DNA of 64,000 bases from CAYNLG01 sp964397995 (GCA_964397995.1 CAYNLG010000009.1:1-64000); one strand, 5' to 3'; positions 17,137 to 25,734 are shown, counted from the first letter of the stretch. Numbers and translations are program-made. Notes: generated by a model not told the origin, from the sequence alone.

Positions 17137-18942
17137 TCAGTCGGCGATCTGCTGGACGAGTTCCCAGTCGGGCTTCACGGGTTCGCGGACGTCGACGTTC
17201 ACTCGGCCGCCCGGGCCGCGCGACAGGACCAGATACCTTTGCCACCCGGGGTCGCGCCGGGGCAGGGGCTCGATGGCGTCGGGCGTCTCGAAGTAGAGAT
17301 GCGGGCCGCGGCTCTCGTCGCGGGCGCCGCACGCGGTAAGGACGAGCCGGGCCGCGGCCGCCATGTTGCGGGCCTCGGCCAGGGCGACCGGGTCGTCGCC
17401 CGTCCACGGCCGCGCCACCAGCGCGTCGAGCTCGCCCTTCGCGGTGCGAACGCCCTCGGCGGTCCGCTTCACGCTGGCGTACATCGACATCAGGTCCTGA
17501 ATGCGGCCGCGGGCCTCCTCGACGGGGAGAGGCTCGCCCTCGGGGGCCGGCTCCTCGCCGGCCGGCTCGACCGGATCGCCGGGGGCGGAAGCGCTGGCGA
17601 GGGCGGCGGCGGCTTCGCCCGCGACGCGGCCCATGACCTGGCTGTCCATCAAAGCGTTGCCGCCCGGCCGGTTCGCCCCGTGCTGGCCGCCCGCGCACTC
17701 GCCGCACGCGAAGAGGCCCGGGACGGTCGTGGCGGCCGCCTCGTTGACTTTGATGCCGCCCTGGAAGTGCTGGCACGCCGGGGCGAGTTCGATGCGGTCG
17801 CCCCTGTCCAGGACCACGTCGCGCTCCGACAGCCACTCGACGCTGGGCAGGTTGATGGCCTTGAGACGCGCGAGCGGCGACTCGGCCAGCGGCCCCGACG
17901 CGAGGTCCAGCGCCGCGATCTTCGGATACACGCCGATGACCTCGGGGTCGATGGCGGCCGGGTCGAACCGGTCCGGGTTCCGCGAGAAGTCCATGTACAC
18001 CGTCCGGCCCCGCTGCATCTCGGAGAAGACGGCGATGTCGATGACGTGGCTCTCGTCGCGGTACGAGAGGGGCCACGAGGCGCCCTTCCTGAAGAGGATC
18101 GTGTAGACCGTCGCCGGGTCGGTCCCCGCGGGGAAGTAGTCGAAGAGGAACTCGCGGTCGTTGTCATCGACGAGGCGCGGCCAGGCGCGCATCAGGCTGC
18201 CGGAGCAGGCGAGCTTCGTCTTGACGCTCGAGAGGCCGATCTGGATGAACTCCAGGTTCACGAGTTCCGCCCCCGCGCGGTAGGCCATCGCGAAGCCGTC
18301 GCCCGTCATCCCCTCCGGGAAGACGTTCACGCGGTAGGCCGACCCCGCGCCGCCAGTGGCCAGGATGACCGCCCCGGCCCGGACGGTCCGCCCGTCCGTC
18401 AGGCGCGCCCCGGCCACGCGCCCGGTGGTGTCCAGGAGCAGGTCCTCGGCCATGACATTCTCAAGGAGCGGGAGGTTCCGGCGGCGGAACTCGGTCCGCA
18501 GCGCCTCGTGGATGTGGTTGGCCGTGTACGGCCCCGTGTAGCAGGCCCGGGCGTACCGCGACCCGTCCGTGACGAACTGGTCGGCCACGCCCGCGTCGGT
18601 CTTGGCGAAGGGCGTGCCAAGGTCATCCAGGTAGTGGAACGCGTCGCAGGCCCCCCGGGCGAGCATCCGGGCAAGCGAGGCGTCGGAGACGCGGCCGCCG
18701 ATCCGGTAGATGTCCTCGGCATGGTACCGCCAGGCGTCGGGCCCGCCGGGCTCGGTGTGTTCGAGGGTGGCGTGGAAGGCCATCCGGTCGGAGCAGGAGA
18801 GGGCGGTGACGCCGGCCTTGCCGAGCTCGCCCTTGGTGACGACGAGGACGTCGATGCCGCGGTCGGCGGCCGCCAGGGCCGCGCGGAGACCCGCGCCGCC
18901 GCTGCCGATGATGAGGACGTCGGTCGAGAGTGCGTCTGCCAT
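17137..18942 (-). CDS. FAD-binding succinate dehydrogenase/fumarate reductase-type flavoprotein
   Basis: 601 residues, ATG behind AAAGGAA. The N-terminal dinucleotide site VLIIGSGGAGLRAALAA and the second motif AVILATGGAG are diagnostic of the fumarate reductase/L-aspartate oxidase flavoprotein family. CQHFQGGIKVNEAAATTVPGLFACGECAGG, shown here only as spaced key groups QGGIKV and GLFACGECAGG, is the capping/FAD end. The C-terminal helical domain (EEARGRIQDLM ... EARNMAAAARLVL) is also typical. No iron-sulfur or membrane subunit is adjacent, so a soluble reductase or oxidase with an unknown acceptor is more likely than a respiratory complex. L-aspartate oxidase cannot be excluded. Confidence 0.8.
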   Translation of the reverse strand: MADALSTDVLIIGSGGAGLRAALAAADRGIDVLVVTKGELGKAGVTALSCSDRMAFHATLEHTEPGGPDAWRYHAEDIYRIGGRVSDASLARMLARGACDAFHYLDDLGTPFAKTDAGVADQFVTDGSRYARACYTGPYTANHIHEALRTEFRRRNLPLLENVMAEDLLLDTTGRVAGARLTDGRTVRAGAVILATGGAGSAYRVNVFPEGMTGDGFAMAYRAGAELVNLEFIQIGLSSVKTKLACSGSLMRAWPRLVDDNDREFLFDYFPAGTDPATVYTILFRKGASWPLSYRDESHVIDIAVFSEMQRGRTVYMDFSRNPDRFDPAAIDPEVIGVYPKIAALDLASGPLAESPLARLKAINLPSVEWLSERDVVLDRGDRIELAPACQHFQGGIKVNEAAATTVPGLFACGECAGGQHGANRPGGNALMDSQVMGRVAGEAAAALASASAPGDPVEPAGEEPAPEGEPLPVEEARGRIQDLMSMYASVKRTAEGVRTAKGELDALVARPWTGDDPVALAEARNMAAAARLVLTACGARDESRGPHLYFETPDAIEPLPRRDPGWQRYLVLSRGPGGRVNVDVREPVKPDWELVQQIAD

Positions 18943-19072
18943 CGCAAGCGTTCCTTTCAGGGGTCGTCGACGCGGCCGCGCGGCCTCATCGAGGCCGGTG
19001 CGGCGCGAGGGGGTGATACCGGTTTCGGCGGCGCCTGTCAAGCCGGGCGGACCGGCCCGGCGTCGAGGCGGC

Positions 19073-20074
19073 CTACGCCTCGGCCTCGATGTGCGTCCGG
19101 TTGCCGCCGTCCATCTGGGCCCGGTAGAGCGCCCGCTGGGCCCGCTCGACGAGGGCGGAGACGGTGTCGCCCTCGGCGGCCACGGCGCCGCCGACGCTGA
19201 GCGTCAGCGCCGGTTCGGCGTGGCCGAACGCGGCCTCCGCGACCGACGCGACCAGCCGCTTGCCGGCCGCCGCCAGCCCCGCCGCGTCCGCCTCCGGCAT
19301 GCTGACCGCGAGTTGCCACTGGTGGTACCGGCCGACGGTGTCCACCGGCCGCAGGTGCGAGCTTACGACGTGCACCACGCGAGCGACCGCCAGGGACGCC
19401 TCGCGCTGGCCGTGCACCTGGCGGTAGCGGTCGAGGTGGTCGAGTTCCAGGACGAGAACGCCGAGGCTCCGCTCGTAGCGGCCCGCCCGGGTCATCTCCT
19501 CGCGGAGCCGCGAGGCGAAGAAGTCGAACGAGTAGACCCCCGTGTCGGGGTCCGTGAGGGTCGCGTGTCGCTGCTGCTGGCGGAGCGTGTGCCGGTCGTA
19601 GCACCCGGCGACAAGGTGCCCAAGGAGGCAGCACAGGGTGACGTGCTCGTCGGCAAGCGCGCCGGGGTCGGCGGCCTCGGCCACCAGGCACCCCAGGCCC
19701 ACGCTCCCGCCGCGCACCGGCACCGCCAGGGCCGAGCCGGGCGGGTGCTCCAGCGTCAGGTCCGACGCCGCCTCCGCGTCCACCGCCGCGTCGGCCACGT
19801 GGACGGTCTCCCCGCCGCGCACCACGCGGCTGAGGGTGGCATTCGCGTCCAGGTCCGGGCGGTAATGGTACGCGAAGTGGTCGCTCAGGCCGCGGTGGGT
19901 GATGACGTGGAGCTTCAGGTTTCCGTCGGTCAGGAGGAGCAGGGCGGTCGAACGGCAGCCCGTCATCTCCCGGGCCGCATGCACCACCGCCGAGCAGCCT
20001 TCCTCCAGCGACCACGCGCCGCTGATGCGGCCGCAGGTTCGGCACAGGACGTCCAGCAGGCGGCTCTGGTCCAC
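19073..20074 (-). CDS. GAF domain protein with degenerate GGDEF domain
   Basis: 333 residues from the GTG at 20074, chosen for the strong GAGGAGG 7 nt upstream. Residues about 20-165 look like a GAF sensor (AREMTGCRSTALLLL ... SALAVPVRGGSVGLGCLV). Residues about 175-330 follow a diguanylate-cyclase fold: TDPDTGVYSFDFFASRLREE, GVLVLELDHLDRY, and a terminal SVGGAVAAEGDT plus RAQRALYRAQ. The GGDEF active site is replaced by GRYHQWQLAV, so no cyclase activity is expected. It may bind a ligand or GTP and act as a sensor. It has its own promoter, divergent from the SAM hydrolase operon. Confidence 0.8.
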   Translation of the reverse strand: MDQSRLLDVLCRTCGRISGAWSLEEGCSAVVHAAREMTGCRSTALLLLTDGNLKLHVITHRGLSDHFAYHYRPDLDANATLSRVVRGGETVHVADAAVDAEAASDLTLEHPPGSALAVPVRGGSVGLGCLVAEAADPGALADEHVTLCCLLGHLVAGCYDRHTLRQQQRHATLTDPDTGVYSFDFFASRLREEMTRAGRYERSLGVLVLELDHLDRYRQVHGQREASLAVARVVHVVSSHLRPVDTVGRYHQWQLAVSMPEADAAGLAAAGKRLVASVAEAAFGHAEPALTLSVGGAVAAEGDTVSALVERAQRALYRAQMDGGNRTHIEAEA

Positions 20075-20113
20075 GGCGGGTCCTCCTCGCGGTCGGCCGG
20101 TTCCCCGCAGGCA

Positions 20114-20143
20114 GGTATACCTTGAGGGGTCGGGCGGCGTCAA
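20114..20143 (-). promoter_or_regulatory. Promoter of the GAF/GGDEF-like gene
   Basis: On the minus strand, TTGACG (20143-20138), 18 nt, TATACC (20119-20114), about 40 nt before the GTG start. Confidence 0.7.
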
Positions 20144-20153
20144 CGCTGGGCCC

Positions 20154-20183
20154 TTGACCCGCCCCCGCGACCGGTCCCATAAT
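20154..20183 (+). promoter_or_regulatory. Promoter of the SAM hydrolase-bioA-bioD operon
   Basis: TTGACC (20154-20159), 18 nt, CATAAT (20178-20183), about 22 nt before the GTG at 20206. It is back-to-back with the minus-strand promoter at 20114-20143, with the two -35 boxes about 10 nt apart. Confidence 0.7.
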
Positions 20184-20205
20184 CGTCGCCCGAAAGGAGC
20201 CCCCC

Positions 20206-21030
20206 GTGCCGCGCATCGTCACGCTTCTGACCGACTTCGGCATCGCGAGCACCTATCCCGCCCAGATGAAGGGCGTCATCCTCGGCATGTGCCCGGAGGC
20301 CGCCGTCGTGGACATCTCGCACGAGGTGCCGCGCCACGACGTCCGCACGGCCGGCTTCATGCTGGCGTCGGCGGTCGGGGCGTTTCCCGAGGGCACCGTC
20401 CACGTGGCCGTCATCGACCCGCAGGTCGGGTCGCCGCGGCCGATTCTGGCGGCCCGGGTGGACGGGTCCACCTACGTGGCGCCCGACAACGGCCTCCTGA
20501 CGGTCATCCTGCACGGCCGCAAGCTGGGCGAGGACGGCGCCGGCGGTGCCCGGCTCGTCCGCGTCGAGAACCGCGACATCTTCCGCACCGAGGTCTCCAG
20601 CACCTTCCACGGCCGCGACATCTTCGCGCCGGTCGGGGCGGCGCTGGCCCGCGGCATGCCGCTCGACGACCTCGGCCCGGCCGCGCCCGTTCACGAGACC
20701 GTGCCCATGCGCGAGCCCGTCCGCGAGGGCGACCAACTGGTCGGCGAGGTCCTCTACGTCGACCCGTTCGGCAACCTGATCACGAACCTGCACCGCGATG
20801 TGCTGGAGGGGCTCGACTTGGCGGCCGTCGAGGTCCACATCCACGGCGCGGTCATCCGCGGCCTCTGCTGCGCGTACTCCGACGTGACGCCCGGGTCACT
20901 GCTGGCCTACATCGGCAGCGCGGGGTACCTGGAACTCGCGGTGAACCGGCAGAGTGCCGCCGTGCGGCTTGGGGCCGAGGCCGGGGCCGAGGTCCGCCTG
21001 ACGATCCCCTCCGCCGGGCCGGACGCATGA
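20206..21030 (+). CDS. SAM hydroxide adenosyltransferase (DUF62 family)
   Basis: 274 residues, GTG behind AAAGGAG. Family of the SAM-dependent fluorinase/chlorinase. Motifs are LLTDFG at the N-terminus, VVDISHEVPRHDV, VIDPQVGS, VAPDNGLLT, STFHGRDIFAPVGAALA and VLYVDPFGNLITN. Characterised ordinary members hydrolyse SAM to adenosine and methionine, using water activated by an Asp/Arg/His set. The gene overlaps bioA by ATGA. BioA uses SAM as amino donor and BioA by-products are SAM-derived, so the linkage may be metabolic. Confidence 0.85.
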   Translation: MPRIVTLLTDFGIASTYPAQMKGVILGMCPEAAVVDISHEVPRHDVRTAGFMLASAVGAFPEGTVHVAVIDPQVGSPRPILAARVDGSTYVAPDNGLLTVILHGRKLGEDGAGGARLVRVENRDIFRTEVSSTFHGRDIFAPVGAALARGMPLDDLGPAAPVHETVPMREPVREGDQLVGEVLYVDPFGNLITNLHRDVLEGLDLAAVEVHIHGAVIRGLCCAYSDVTPGSLLAYIGSAGYLELAVNRQSAAVRLGAEAGAEVRLTIPSAGPDA

Positions 21031-22385
21031 GCGAGACCGACCGCCTTCGCCGCCTCGACCGCGCCCACCTGTGGCACCCGTTCACGCCGATGGGCCAGTG
21101 GGCCGAAGACCCGCCCCTTGTCATCGCCGCCGGCGAGCGCGAGTGGCTCATCGACACCGATGGCCGGCGGTACCTCGACGGCGTCTCCAGTCTCTGGTGC
21201 AACCTGCACGGGCACCGGCACCCGCGGCTCGACGCGGCCGTGCGCGCCCAGCTCGACCGGATCGCGCACTCGACGCTCCTGGGCCTGGCGTCGCCGCCGT
21301 CGGCGGAGCTCGCGGCCCGGCTCGTCGGCCTGGCGCCCGAGGGCCTGACCCGCGTCTTCTACTCGGACTCCGGGGCGACCGCCGTCGAGATCGCCCTCAA
21401 GATGGCCTTCCAGTACTGCCAGCAGCGCGACCCGCCGCGCCCCGAGCGGACCCGCTTCATCCGCCTCCAGCACGCCTACCACGGCGACACCTTGGGGGCG
21501 GTGAGCGTCGGCGGCATCGACCTCTTCCACGCGATCTACCGGCCGCTGCTCTTCGAGACGATCGAGACCCCGGCGCCGTACTGCTACCGCTGCCCCCTCG
21601 GCGCGGACCCCGCGACGTGCGGCCTGGCGTGTGCCGCCAGGATGGAGGCGATCGTCGCCGACCACGCCGACGAGACGGCCGCCGTGATCCTCGAGCCGCT
21701 CGTCCAGGGCGCGGGCGGCATGATCGTCCATCCCGAGGGGTATCTGCGGCGCGTGGCCGACGCCTGCCGCCGCCACGACGTCCTGCTCATTCTGGACGAG
21801 GTGGCCGTCGGGTTCGGGCGGACAGGGCGCCTGTTCGCCTGCGAGCACGAGGGCGTCGCGCCCGACCTGATGGCCGTTGCCAAGGGCATCAGCGGCGGCT
21901 ACCTGCCGCTGGCGGCCACGCTCGCCTCCGAGCGGATTTACGGGGCCTTCCTCGGCGACCCGGCCGAGGGGCGGACCTTCTTCCACGGCCACACGTACAC
22001 GGGCAACGCTCTGGCGTGCGCGGCCGGGTTGGCGAGCCTTGACGTCTTCGAGGAGGAGGGCGTCCTGGAGCGCGTCCGCGCCCTGTCGGACCGCCTGGGG
22101 ACGCTGCTCCAGCCGGTGGCCGACTTGCCGCACGTCGGCGAGGTCCGCTGGCGCGGCCTGATGGTGGGCATCGAACTGGTGGCCGACCGCGCGTCGCGCG
22201 CGCCGTATCCGGCCACCGACCGCCGCGGCGCCGCCGCGTGTCGCGCCGCCCGCGCCCGCGGCGCCTGGATCCGTCCGCTCGGGGACGTGGTCATCCTGAT
22301 GCCGCCGTACTGCATCTCGGAGGAGAACCTGGCGCGGCTGGTGGAGGCGGCAGGCAAGGGCATCGAGGAGGCGACCGGCCCATGA
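21027..22385 (+). CDS. bioA: Adenosylmethionine-8-amino-7-oxononanoate aminotransferase
   Basis: 452 residues from the ATGA-coupled ATG. Class III PLP aminotransferase. LWHPFTPMGQW is the BioA N-terminal signature, followed by DGVSSLWCNLHGH, GATAVEIALKMA and LILDEVAVGFGRTG; the PLP lysine lies in VAKGISGGYLPLA. It converts KAPA to DAPA in biotin synthesis with SAM as amino donor. It is sandwiched by 4-nt overlaps with the SAM hydrolase gene and bioD. The short insert YCYRCPLGADPATCGLAC carries four cysteines and is worth noting, but similar Cys inserts are known in some BioA proteins. Confidence 0.92.
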   Translation: MSETDRLRRLDRAHLWHPFTPMGQWAEDPPLVIAAGEREWLIDTDGRRYLDGVSSLWCNLHGHRHPRLDAAVRAQLDRIAHSTLLGLASPPSAELAARLVGLAPEGLTRVFYSDSGATAVEIALKMAFQYCQQRDPPRPERTRFIRLQHAYHGDTLGAVSVGGIDLFHAIYRPLLFETIETPAPYCYRCPLGADPATCGLACAARMEAIVADHADETAAVILEPLVQGAGGMIVHPEGYLRRVADACRRHDVLLILDEVAVGFGRTGRLFACEHEGVAPDLMAVAKGISGGYLPLAATLASERIYGAFLGDPAEGRTFFHGHTYTGNALACAAGLASLDVFEEEGVLERVRALSDRLGTLLQPVADLPHVGEVRWRGLMVGIELVADRASRAPYPATDRRGAAACRAARARGAWIRPLGDVVILMPPYCISEENLARLVEAAGKGIEEATGP

Positions 22386-23095
22386 GCCGCGGCTTCTTCG
22401 TCACCGGCACCGACACGGGCGTCGGCAAGACCGTCGTGACGGCGGCGTTGGCGACGGTGCTCCGGGAGCGCGGCCAGGACGTGGGGGTCATGAAGCCCTT
22501 CGCGAGCGGGTGCGTCCGCCGCCGCGAGGGCCTTGTCTCCGAAGACGCCGAGGTCCTCGCGAAGGCCGCCGAGGCGCTGGAGCCGCTCGAGGCCATCTGC
22601 CCGGTGCGGTTTGCCGAGCCGCTTGCGCCCACGGTCGCCGCCGCCCGCGCGGGCACGGCCGTCGACCTGGACGCGATGTGGGCGGCCTGGCGCCGGCTGC
22701 GCGCGGCCCACGCGTGGATGCTCGTCGAGGGCATCGGCGGGCTGCTCTGCCCCGTGACGCCCGACCGGCTCCTGGGCGACCTCGCGGGCGGGTTCGACCT
22801 GCCGCTGCTGATTGTCGCGCGGCCGGGCCTCGGTACGCTCAACCACACGCTGCTCACGGTGGAAGCGGCGCGGCGGCGCCAGCTGAGGTTTGCGGGCATC
22901 CTCGTTTGCGGCTATAACATTGATACAGGCGACGCGGCCGAACTGACCAACCCCGACGAGCTCCAGCGGGTCACCGGCCTGCCGGTCCTCGCCCTGATGC
23001 CATACGACACCGAGACGGACCTCGCGCGGGGTATCGTGGGGCCGGACGTGCTGGCAGCAGTCCGTCGTCTGGACCTGAGGCGGCTCGTGACGTAG
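22382..23095 (+). CDS. bioD: Dethiobiotin synthetase
   Basis: 237 residues, overlapping bioA by ATGA. P-loop GTDTGVGKT at residues 9-17, then MKPFASGC and VEGIGGLLCPV, the DTBS substrate-loop signature. It carboxylates DAPA with ATP and CO2 to form dethiobiotin. The operon supplies steps three and four of biotin synthesis; bioF and bioB are not in the window. The demand is clear from the biotin carboxyl carrier gene at the right edge. Confidence 0.92.
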   Translation: MSRGFFVTGTDTGVGKTVVTAALATVLRERGQDVGVMKPFASGCVRRREGLVSEDAEVLAKAAEALEPLEAICPVRFAEPLAPTVAAARAGTAVDLDAMWAAWRRLRAAHAWMLVEGIGGLLCPVTPDRLLGDLAGGFDLPLLIVARPGLGTLNHTLLTVEAARRRQLRFAGILVCGYNIDTGDAAELTNPDELQRVTGLPVLALMPYDTETDLARGIVGPDVLAAVRRLDLRRLVT

Positions 23096-23136
23096 CCTAT
23101 AGTAGCACAAAGTGCACTCTGAAATACAATTTCGGC

Positions 23137-23164
23137 TTGACACAGGGCCGCACCACGATATCCT
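23137..23164 (+). promoter_or_regulatory. Promoter of tRNA-Val
   Basis: TTGACA (23137-23142), 16 nt, TATCCT (23159-23164), 20 nt before the mature tRNA 5' end. Confidence 0.7.
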
Positions 23165-23184
23165 CAGGGCGATGTGAGGGGCGC

Positions 23185-23261
23185 GGGCGATTAGCTCAGT
23201 TGGCGAGAGCGCCTGGTCGACAACCAGGAGGTCACAGGTTCAAGTCCTGTATCGCCCACCA
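23185..23261 (+). tRNA. tRNA-Val (anticodon GAC)
   Basis: Full cloverleaf: acceptor GGGCGAT/ATCGCCC, D-arm GCTC...GAGC, anticodon stem CCTGG/CCAGG with loop TCGACAA, variable AGGTC, T-arm ACAGG-TTCAAGT-CCTGT, and encoded CCA. Anticodon GAC gives Val. Position 33 reads C rather than the near-universal T, which is unusual. Confidence 0.92.
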
Positions 23262-23573
23262 TCTCGCACGAGGGGAACGTGGGTACGACCGCACGCGACT
23301 GGGCGGTCACGCGCTGCCGGTGGGGAGAGCGAAAGGACCCCGTAGGCGGACGACAACGCCAAGACCAAAGCAACCCTCCGACGGCTGTGCTTTGCACAGC
23401 GATCCATCACCATGGGCATGACGTGCCGCAGGACGGTCCCTCCGGGCAAAGGGACCCGGTCGGCGTGAGCGACCCCGCTCGGCGCGGGGGCGCGAGCGAC
23501 CGGTCGGTTTGCCCGGAAAGACCCGAGTAAGGCTGTTCTTTCCACGAATCGGGGGAACGAAAGGAAGTAACAC
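23262..23573 (+). other. Structured noncoding leader between tRNA-Val and arsR
   Basis: No credible ORF. Several strong stems occur. GCTGTGC-TTT-GCACAGC lies at 23384-23400. A nested structure at 23441-23517 has a 10-bp outer stem (TCCGGGCAAA/TTTGCCCGGA), a middle stem CCGGTCG/CGACCGG and an inner stem CCCCGC/GCGGGG. GGGG...CCCC brackets AGAGCGAAAGGA near 23330. The region probably forms the 5' leader of the arsR mRNA or a separate small RNA. It does not match the tmRNA, RNase P, SRP, SAM or cobalamin consensus features I know. Confidence 0.45.
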
Positions 23574-23876
23574 ATGGCGAAGACCGCTGCCAATCGACGC
23601 GCTGACCTGCAGGAATGGGCCAGGGGCTTCTCGCTCCTGTCCGACCCGACGCGCCTGGGTATCCTCAAGGAACTCGCGTCCGGACCGAAGAACGTGACCA
23701 CGCTCTGCAAGGCGCTGGCGCTGAAGCAGCCCACGATCAGCCATCACCTCGGCCTGCTGCGCATGGGCCGCCTCGTGACCGGCAATCGTGAAGGCAAGTC
23801 CGTGGTCTACGAAACCAACAAGGACAACATGAAGGACCTGGACGACGCCCTCAGCAAGCTGACCCCCGCGAAGTAA
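23574..23876 (+). CDS. ArsR/SmtB-family winged-helix repressor
   Basis: 100 residues, ATG behind AAAGGAAG. FSLLSDPTRLGILKELA, then LCKALALKQPTISHHLGLL, the recognition helix, and a wing GNREGKSVVYETN. The metal-binding ELCVCD motif of ArsR/SmtB is absent (TTLCKALAL carries one Cys), so metal sensing is not supported; it may sense something else or act constitutively. It is followed by a strong terminator (24036-24072), so it is transcribed alone. The structured leader upstream may control it. Confidence 0.85.
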   Translation: MAKTAANRRADLQEWARGFSLLSDPTRLGILKELASGPKNVTTLCKALALKQPTISHHLGLLRMGRLVTGNREGKSVVYETNKDNMKDLDDALSKLTPAK

Positions 23877-24035
23877 GGGCGTCCCAGGGCCGAAACCTGC
23901 GCGGCCGGCCCCCCTTGGGCGGCGCGCCGCGCAAGGGCCGCGCCTGGTGCGGGGGTGCACCGGGACGGCGAGGGGTGACGGTGCGGACGCCGGCGGGGCG
24001 TAACCCCCGGCCGCGCCCACCATCGACACGCCACG

Positions 24036-24072
24036 ACGGGGAACGGGCTTCGGTCCGTTCCCCGTCTCGTTT
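24036..24072 (+). terminator. Rho-independent terminator after arsR
   Basis: 11-bp perfect stem ACGGGGAACGG/CCGTTCCCCGT with loop GCTTCGGT, followed by CTCGTTTT. Confidence 0.85.
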
Positions 24073-24079
24073 TGTGTCC

Positions 24080-24108
24080 TTGCATTGTCCCCCCCGCGCC
24101 GCTATCCC
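24080..24108 (+). promoter_or_regulatory. Candidate promoter of the purine permease
   Basis: TTGCAT (24080-24085), 17 nt, TATCCC (24103-24108), about 65 nt before the start codon and just after the arsR terminator. Confidence 0.5.
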
Positions 24109-24173
24109 TTCGCTCAAGGGGCGGCGCCGCCGCGCGGGCGGCGCCCCCGCGGCCACCTCGTAGGGGGAGCGGC

Positions 24174-25730
24174 ATGTTCCAGATCGCGGAGCGCGGCAGC
24201 ACGGTCGGCCGGGAGGTGCGGGGCGGCCTCGTCACCTTCCTGACCCTCTCCTACATCCTCTTCCTCCAGCCGGCCGTCATGAGCGCGACCGGCATCCCCT
24301 ACGGCGACGCCTTCTTCGCCACCTGCGTCTGCTCGGCCGTCGCCTGCCTCCTCATGGGGCTTCTGGCCAACTATCCCTTCGCGCTCGCCCCCGCCGTCGG
24401 CCACAACTTCTTCTTCGCCTTTACCGTCTGCGGCGCGGTCGCGATGGGCGGCATGGGGTTCTCGTGGCAGCAGGCCCTCATGGCGAACCTCATCGCCGGT
24501 GGCCTCTTCCTCGTCCTCAGCTTCTTCGGCCTCCGCGAGGCCGTCATGCACGCCGTCCCCGAGAGCCTCAAGTACGCCATTGCCGTCGGCATCGGCCTCC
24601 TGATCGCCTTCGTCGGCCTCCAGTACGGCGGGCTCGTCCAGAATAGCGGCCCCGTGCTCGTCCAACTCGGCGACCTGACCAGTCCCATCGCCCTCGTGGT
24701 CCTCGGCGGCCTGGCCGTGACGGCCGTGCTCAGCGTCCTGCGGGTCCGCGGGGCCATCCTCCTGGGCGTCCTCGTGACGGCGGTCCTTGCGCTGGTCGTG
24801 AGTGCCGCGCCGCCCGTCTACCACCAGCCCGACGGCCTGGAGGTCATCACCCAGGCCCAACTCCTGGAGCGGATCGGCGTGACCGAAGGCGCCGCCGACC
24901 CGGCCGCCTGCGTCCCGCCCGACCAGGTCCGCACCGTGTTGGCCGAGCCGCAGCCCTCGGACCACTGGTGGGGCCGCATCATCAGCCTGCCGAAGCTCCC
25001 GGGCGAGGCGGTCGGCGCCGCCGTCACGCAGGGGTGGACGCTCTTTACGGAGCGGTCGCCGCTCCAGGTCGCCATCGTCATCTTCATTTTTTTCTTCCTG
25101 GACCTCTTCGACACGGTCGGCACGCTGATCGGCATCTCAGAGCGAGCCGGGTTTCTGGACGAGAACGGGCGGCTTCCGCGGGCACGCTGGGCCCTCTTCG
25201 CCGACAGTGCGGGCACGGTCTCCGGCGCGCTCCTGGGCACGAGCACCATCACGAGCTACGTCGAGAGTGCCGCCGGCGTTGCCGAGGGCGCCCGCACCGG
25301 CCTCGCCACGCTCGTCACGGGCGGCCTCCTGCTCGCGTCGCTTTTCCTCTATCCGCTTGTGGAGATGGTGGGGCGGGGTGTCCGGTACATCCACGCCGAG
25401 ACGGGCGAAGAACTGATCCAGGTCGTCGCCGGCACGCCGGCCGACGTCCACCGCTACCCCATCATCGCTCCGGTGCTCATCCTGATCGGCGTGATGATGA
25501 TGGGCGGGGTGCGGCGAATCGGATGGGACGACTACACGGAGGCGATCCCCGCGTTCCTGACCGTGGTGATGATGCAGTTCAGCCTGTCGATCGCCGAGGG
25601 CATCGCCTGGGGCTTCATCGCCTTCACGCTGCTGAAGCTCGTCGCCGGGAAGGCCCGTGACCTGAACTGGATGGTGGTCGCCTTCGCGGTGCTCTTCCTG
25701 GTGTACCACGTCGCGGAGGCGATGGTCTGA
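24174..25730 (+). CDS. NCS2/AzgA-type purine permease
   Basis: 518 residues, ATG behind GGGGGAG, about 12-14 membrane helices. Motifs include GGLVTFLTLSYILFLQPAV and YPFALAPAVGHNFFFAF, the substrate-helix region of AzgA-like transporters (normally GxGxNA/AF). Further motifs are DLFDTVGTLIGISERAG and TSTITSYVESAAGVAEGART, which strongly indicate the adenine/guanine/hypoxanthine branch of NCS2. It imports purine bases with protons. The usual APGMGLNA segment appears as APAVGHNF, a departure that could shift specificity. A longer hydrophilic loop (about residues 220-290) is present. Confidence 0.85.
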   Translation: MFQIAERGSTVGREVRGGLVTFLTLSYILFLQPAVMSATGIPYGDAFFATCVCSAVACLLMGLLANYPFALAPAVGHNFFFAFTVCGAVAMGGMGFSWQQALMANLIAGGLFLVLSFFGLREAVMHAVPESLKYAIAVGIGLLIAFVGLQYGGLVQNSGPVLVQLGDLTSPIALVVLGGLAVTAVLSVLRVRGAILLGVLVTAVLALVVSAAPPVYHQPDGLEVITQAQLLERIGVTEGAADPAACVPPDQVRTVLAEPQPSDHWWGRIISLPKLPGEAVGAAVTQGWTLFTERSPLQVAIVIFIFFFLDLFDTVGTLIGISERAGFLDENGRLPRARWALFADSAGTVSGALLGTSTITSYVESAAGVAEGARTGLATLVTGGLLLASLFLYPLVEMVGRGVRYIHAETGEELIQVVAGTPADVHRYPIIAPVLILIGVMMMGGVRRIGWDDYTEAIPAFLTVVMMQFSLSIAEGIAWGFIAFTLLKLVAGKARDLNWMVVAFAVLFLVYHVAEAMV

Positions 25731-25734
25731 CGGG

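Noticed and set aside
23262..23573. tmRNA, RNase P RNA, 6S or SRP RNA
   Set aside because: No tag reading frame ending in ALAA-stop and no tRNA-like end. The GAGGAAAGUCCGG and ACAGAAA RNase P elements and the GUCCGGAAGG SRP loop are all absent. A 6S-like hairpin could not be excluded but has no positive support.
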